Source: Sphaerisporangium siamense (GTDB lineage: Bacteria; Actinomycetota; Actinomycetes; Streptosporangiales; Streptosporangiaceae). From it: a stretch of DNA of 64,000 nucleotides. The position numbers and the translations under genes are program-made. Below the pieces are notes generated by a model that was given only the letters and a program-made list of their open reading frames with translations, searched no databases and had not been told where the DNA came from. The first letter of the stretch is position 1. Each line of letters begins with the position of its first letter. Location of the stretch: positions 1,550,001 to 1,614,000 of the forward strand of contig NZ_JACHND010000001.1 of assembly GCF_014205275.1 (NCBI RefSeq), given 5' to 3'. Below are positions 63,980 to 64,000 of the stretch, piece by piece.

Positions 63980-64000
63980 GTCTGTCTCCTTCTGGGATAG

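Overview
The window is a high-GC actinobacterial chromosome segment around the replication origin. Three things point to the Streptosporangiales (Streptosporangiaceae-like), a placement that is inference: very GC-rich coding sequence with many GTG starts; the order parB-parA-rsmG-jag-yidC-yidD-rnpA-rpmH / dnaA-oriC-dnaN-gnd-recF-dciA-gyrB-gyrA, with gnd between dnaN and recF; and a very long DnaA linker. No rRNA, CRISPR array, intact transposase or integrase was seen.

Layout. 0.1-3.7 kb: an aminotransferase, a D-Ala-D-Ala-ligase-like ATP-grasp enzyme and a threonine aldolase. 3.7-9.4 kb (minus strand): the partition, rRNA methylation, membrane insertion and RNase P/L34 block, with two parS sites. 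9.4-22.5 kb (plus strand): dnaA, oriC, dnaN, gnd, recF, dciA, gyrB, gyrA and a DUF3566 membrane protein, followed by tRNA-Ile. DnaA-box-like sequences occur upstream of dnaA, inside the dnaA linker codons, in oriC (partly as an 11-bp phased array) and inside a low-complexity insertion of recF.

22.9-46.7 kb is accessory material between tRNA-Ile and tRNA-Ala. It holds an I36-type inhibitor, a YcgL-like nucleotidyltransferase, and the compact five-gene STM4015-4014-4013-4012-4011 cluster (LRR protein, ATP-grasp, alkaline-phosphatase-fold hydrolase, two radical SAM enzymes), which has no known function. It continues with a DUF6745 pair, a lipoprotein, a large secreted S8 protease, an arylamine N-acetyltransferase, a 4-hydroxybenzoate/protocatechuate module (pobA, pcaH, pcaG and an IclR regulator), a WYL regulator with a clear palindromic operator, DLW-39 and a HAD hydrolase.

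46.6-57.5 kb looks like a genomic island grown at tRNA-Ala. Two degenerate copies of the tRNA 3' half lie downstream (53.42 and 57.45 kb), and the cargo includes several broken genes (VapC-like PIN, DEAD-box helicase, a frameshifted small protein). Intact cargo includes an ECF41 sigma factor with its oxidoreductase, a cold-shock protein with a hairpin-bearing leader, a MerR regulator, DUF6461, and a SoxR-MFS unit with a SoxR box. 57.6-64 kb: DUF4190-like and secreted proteins, a broken RDD-family gene, a NarL/DesK-type two-component system, a secreted serine hydrolase and a secreted protein.
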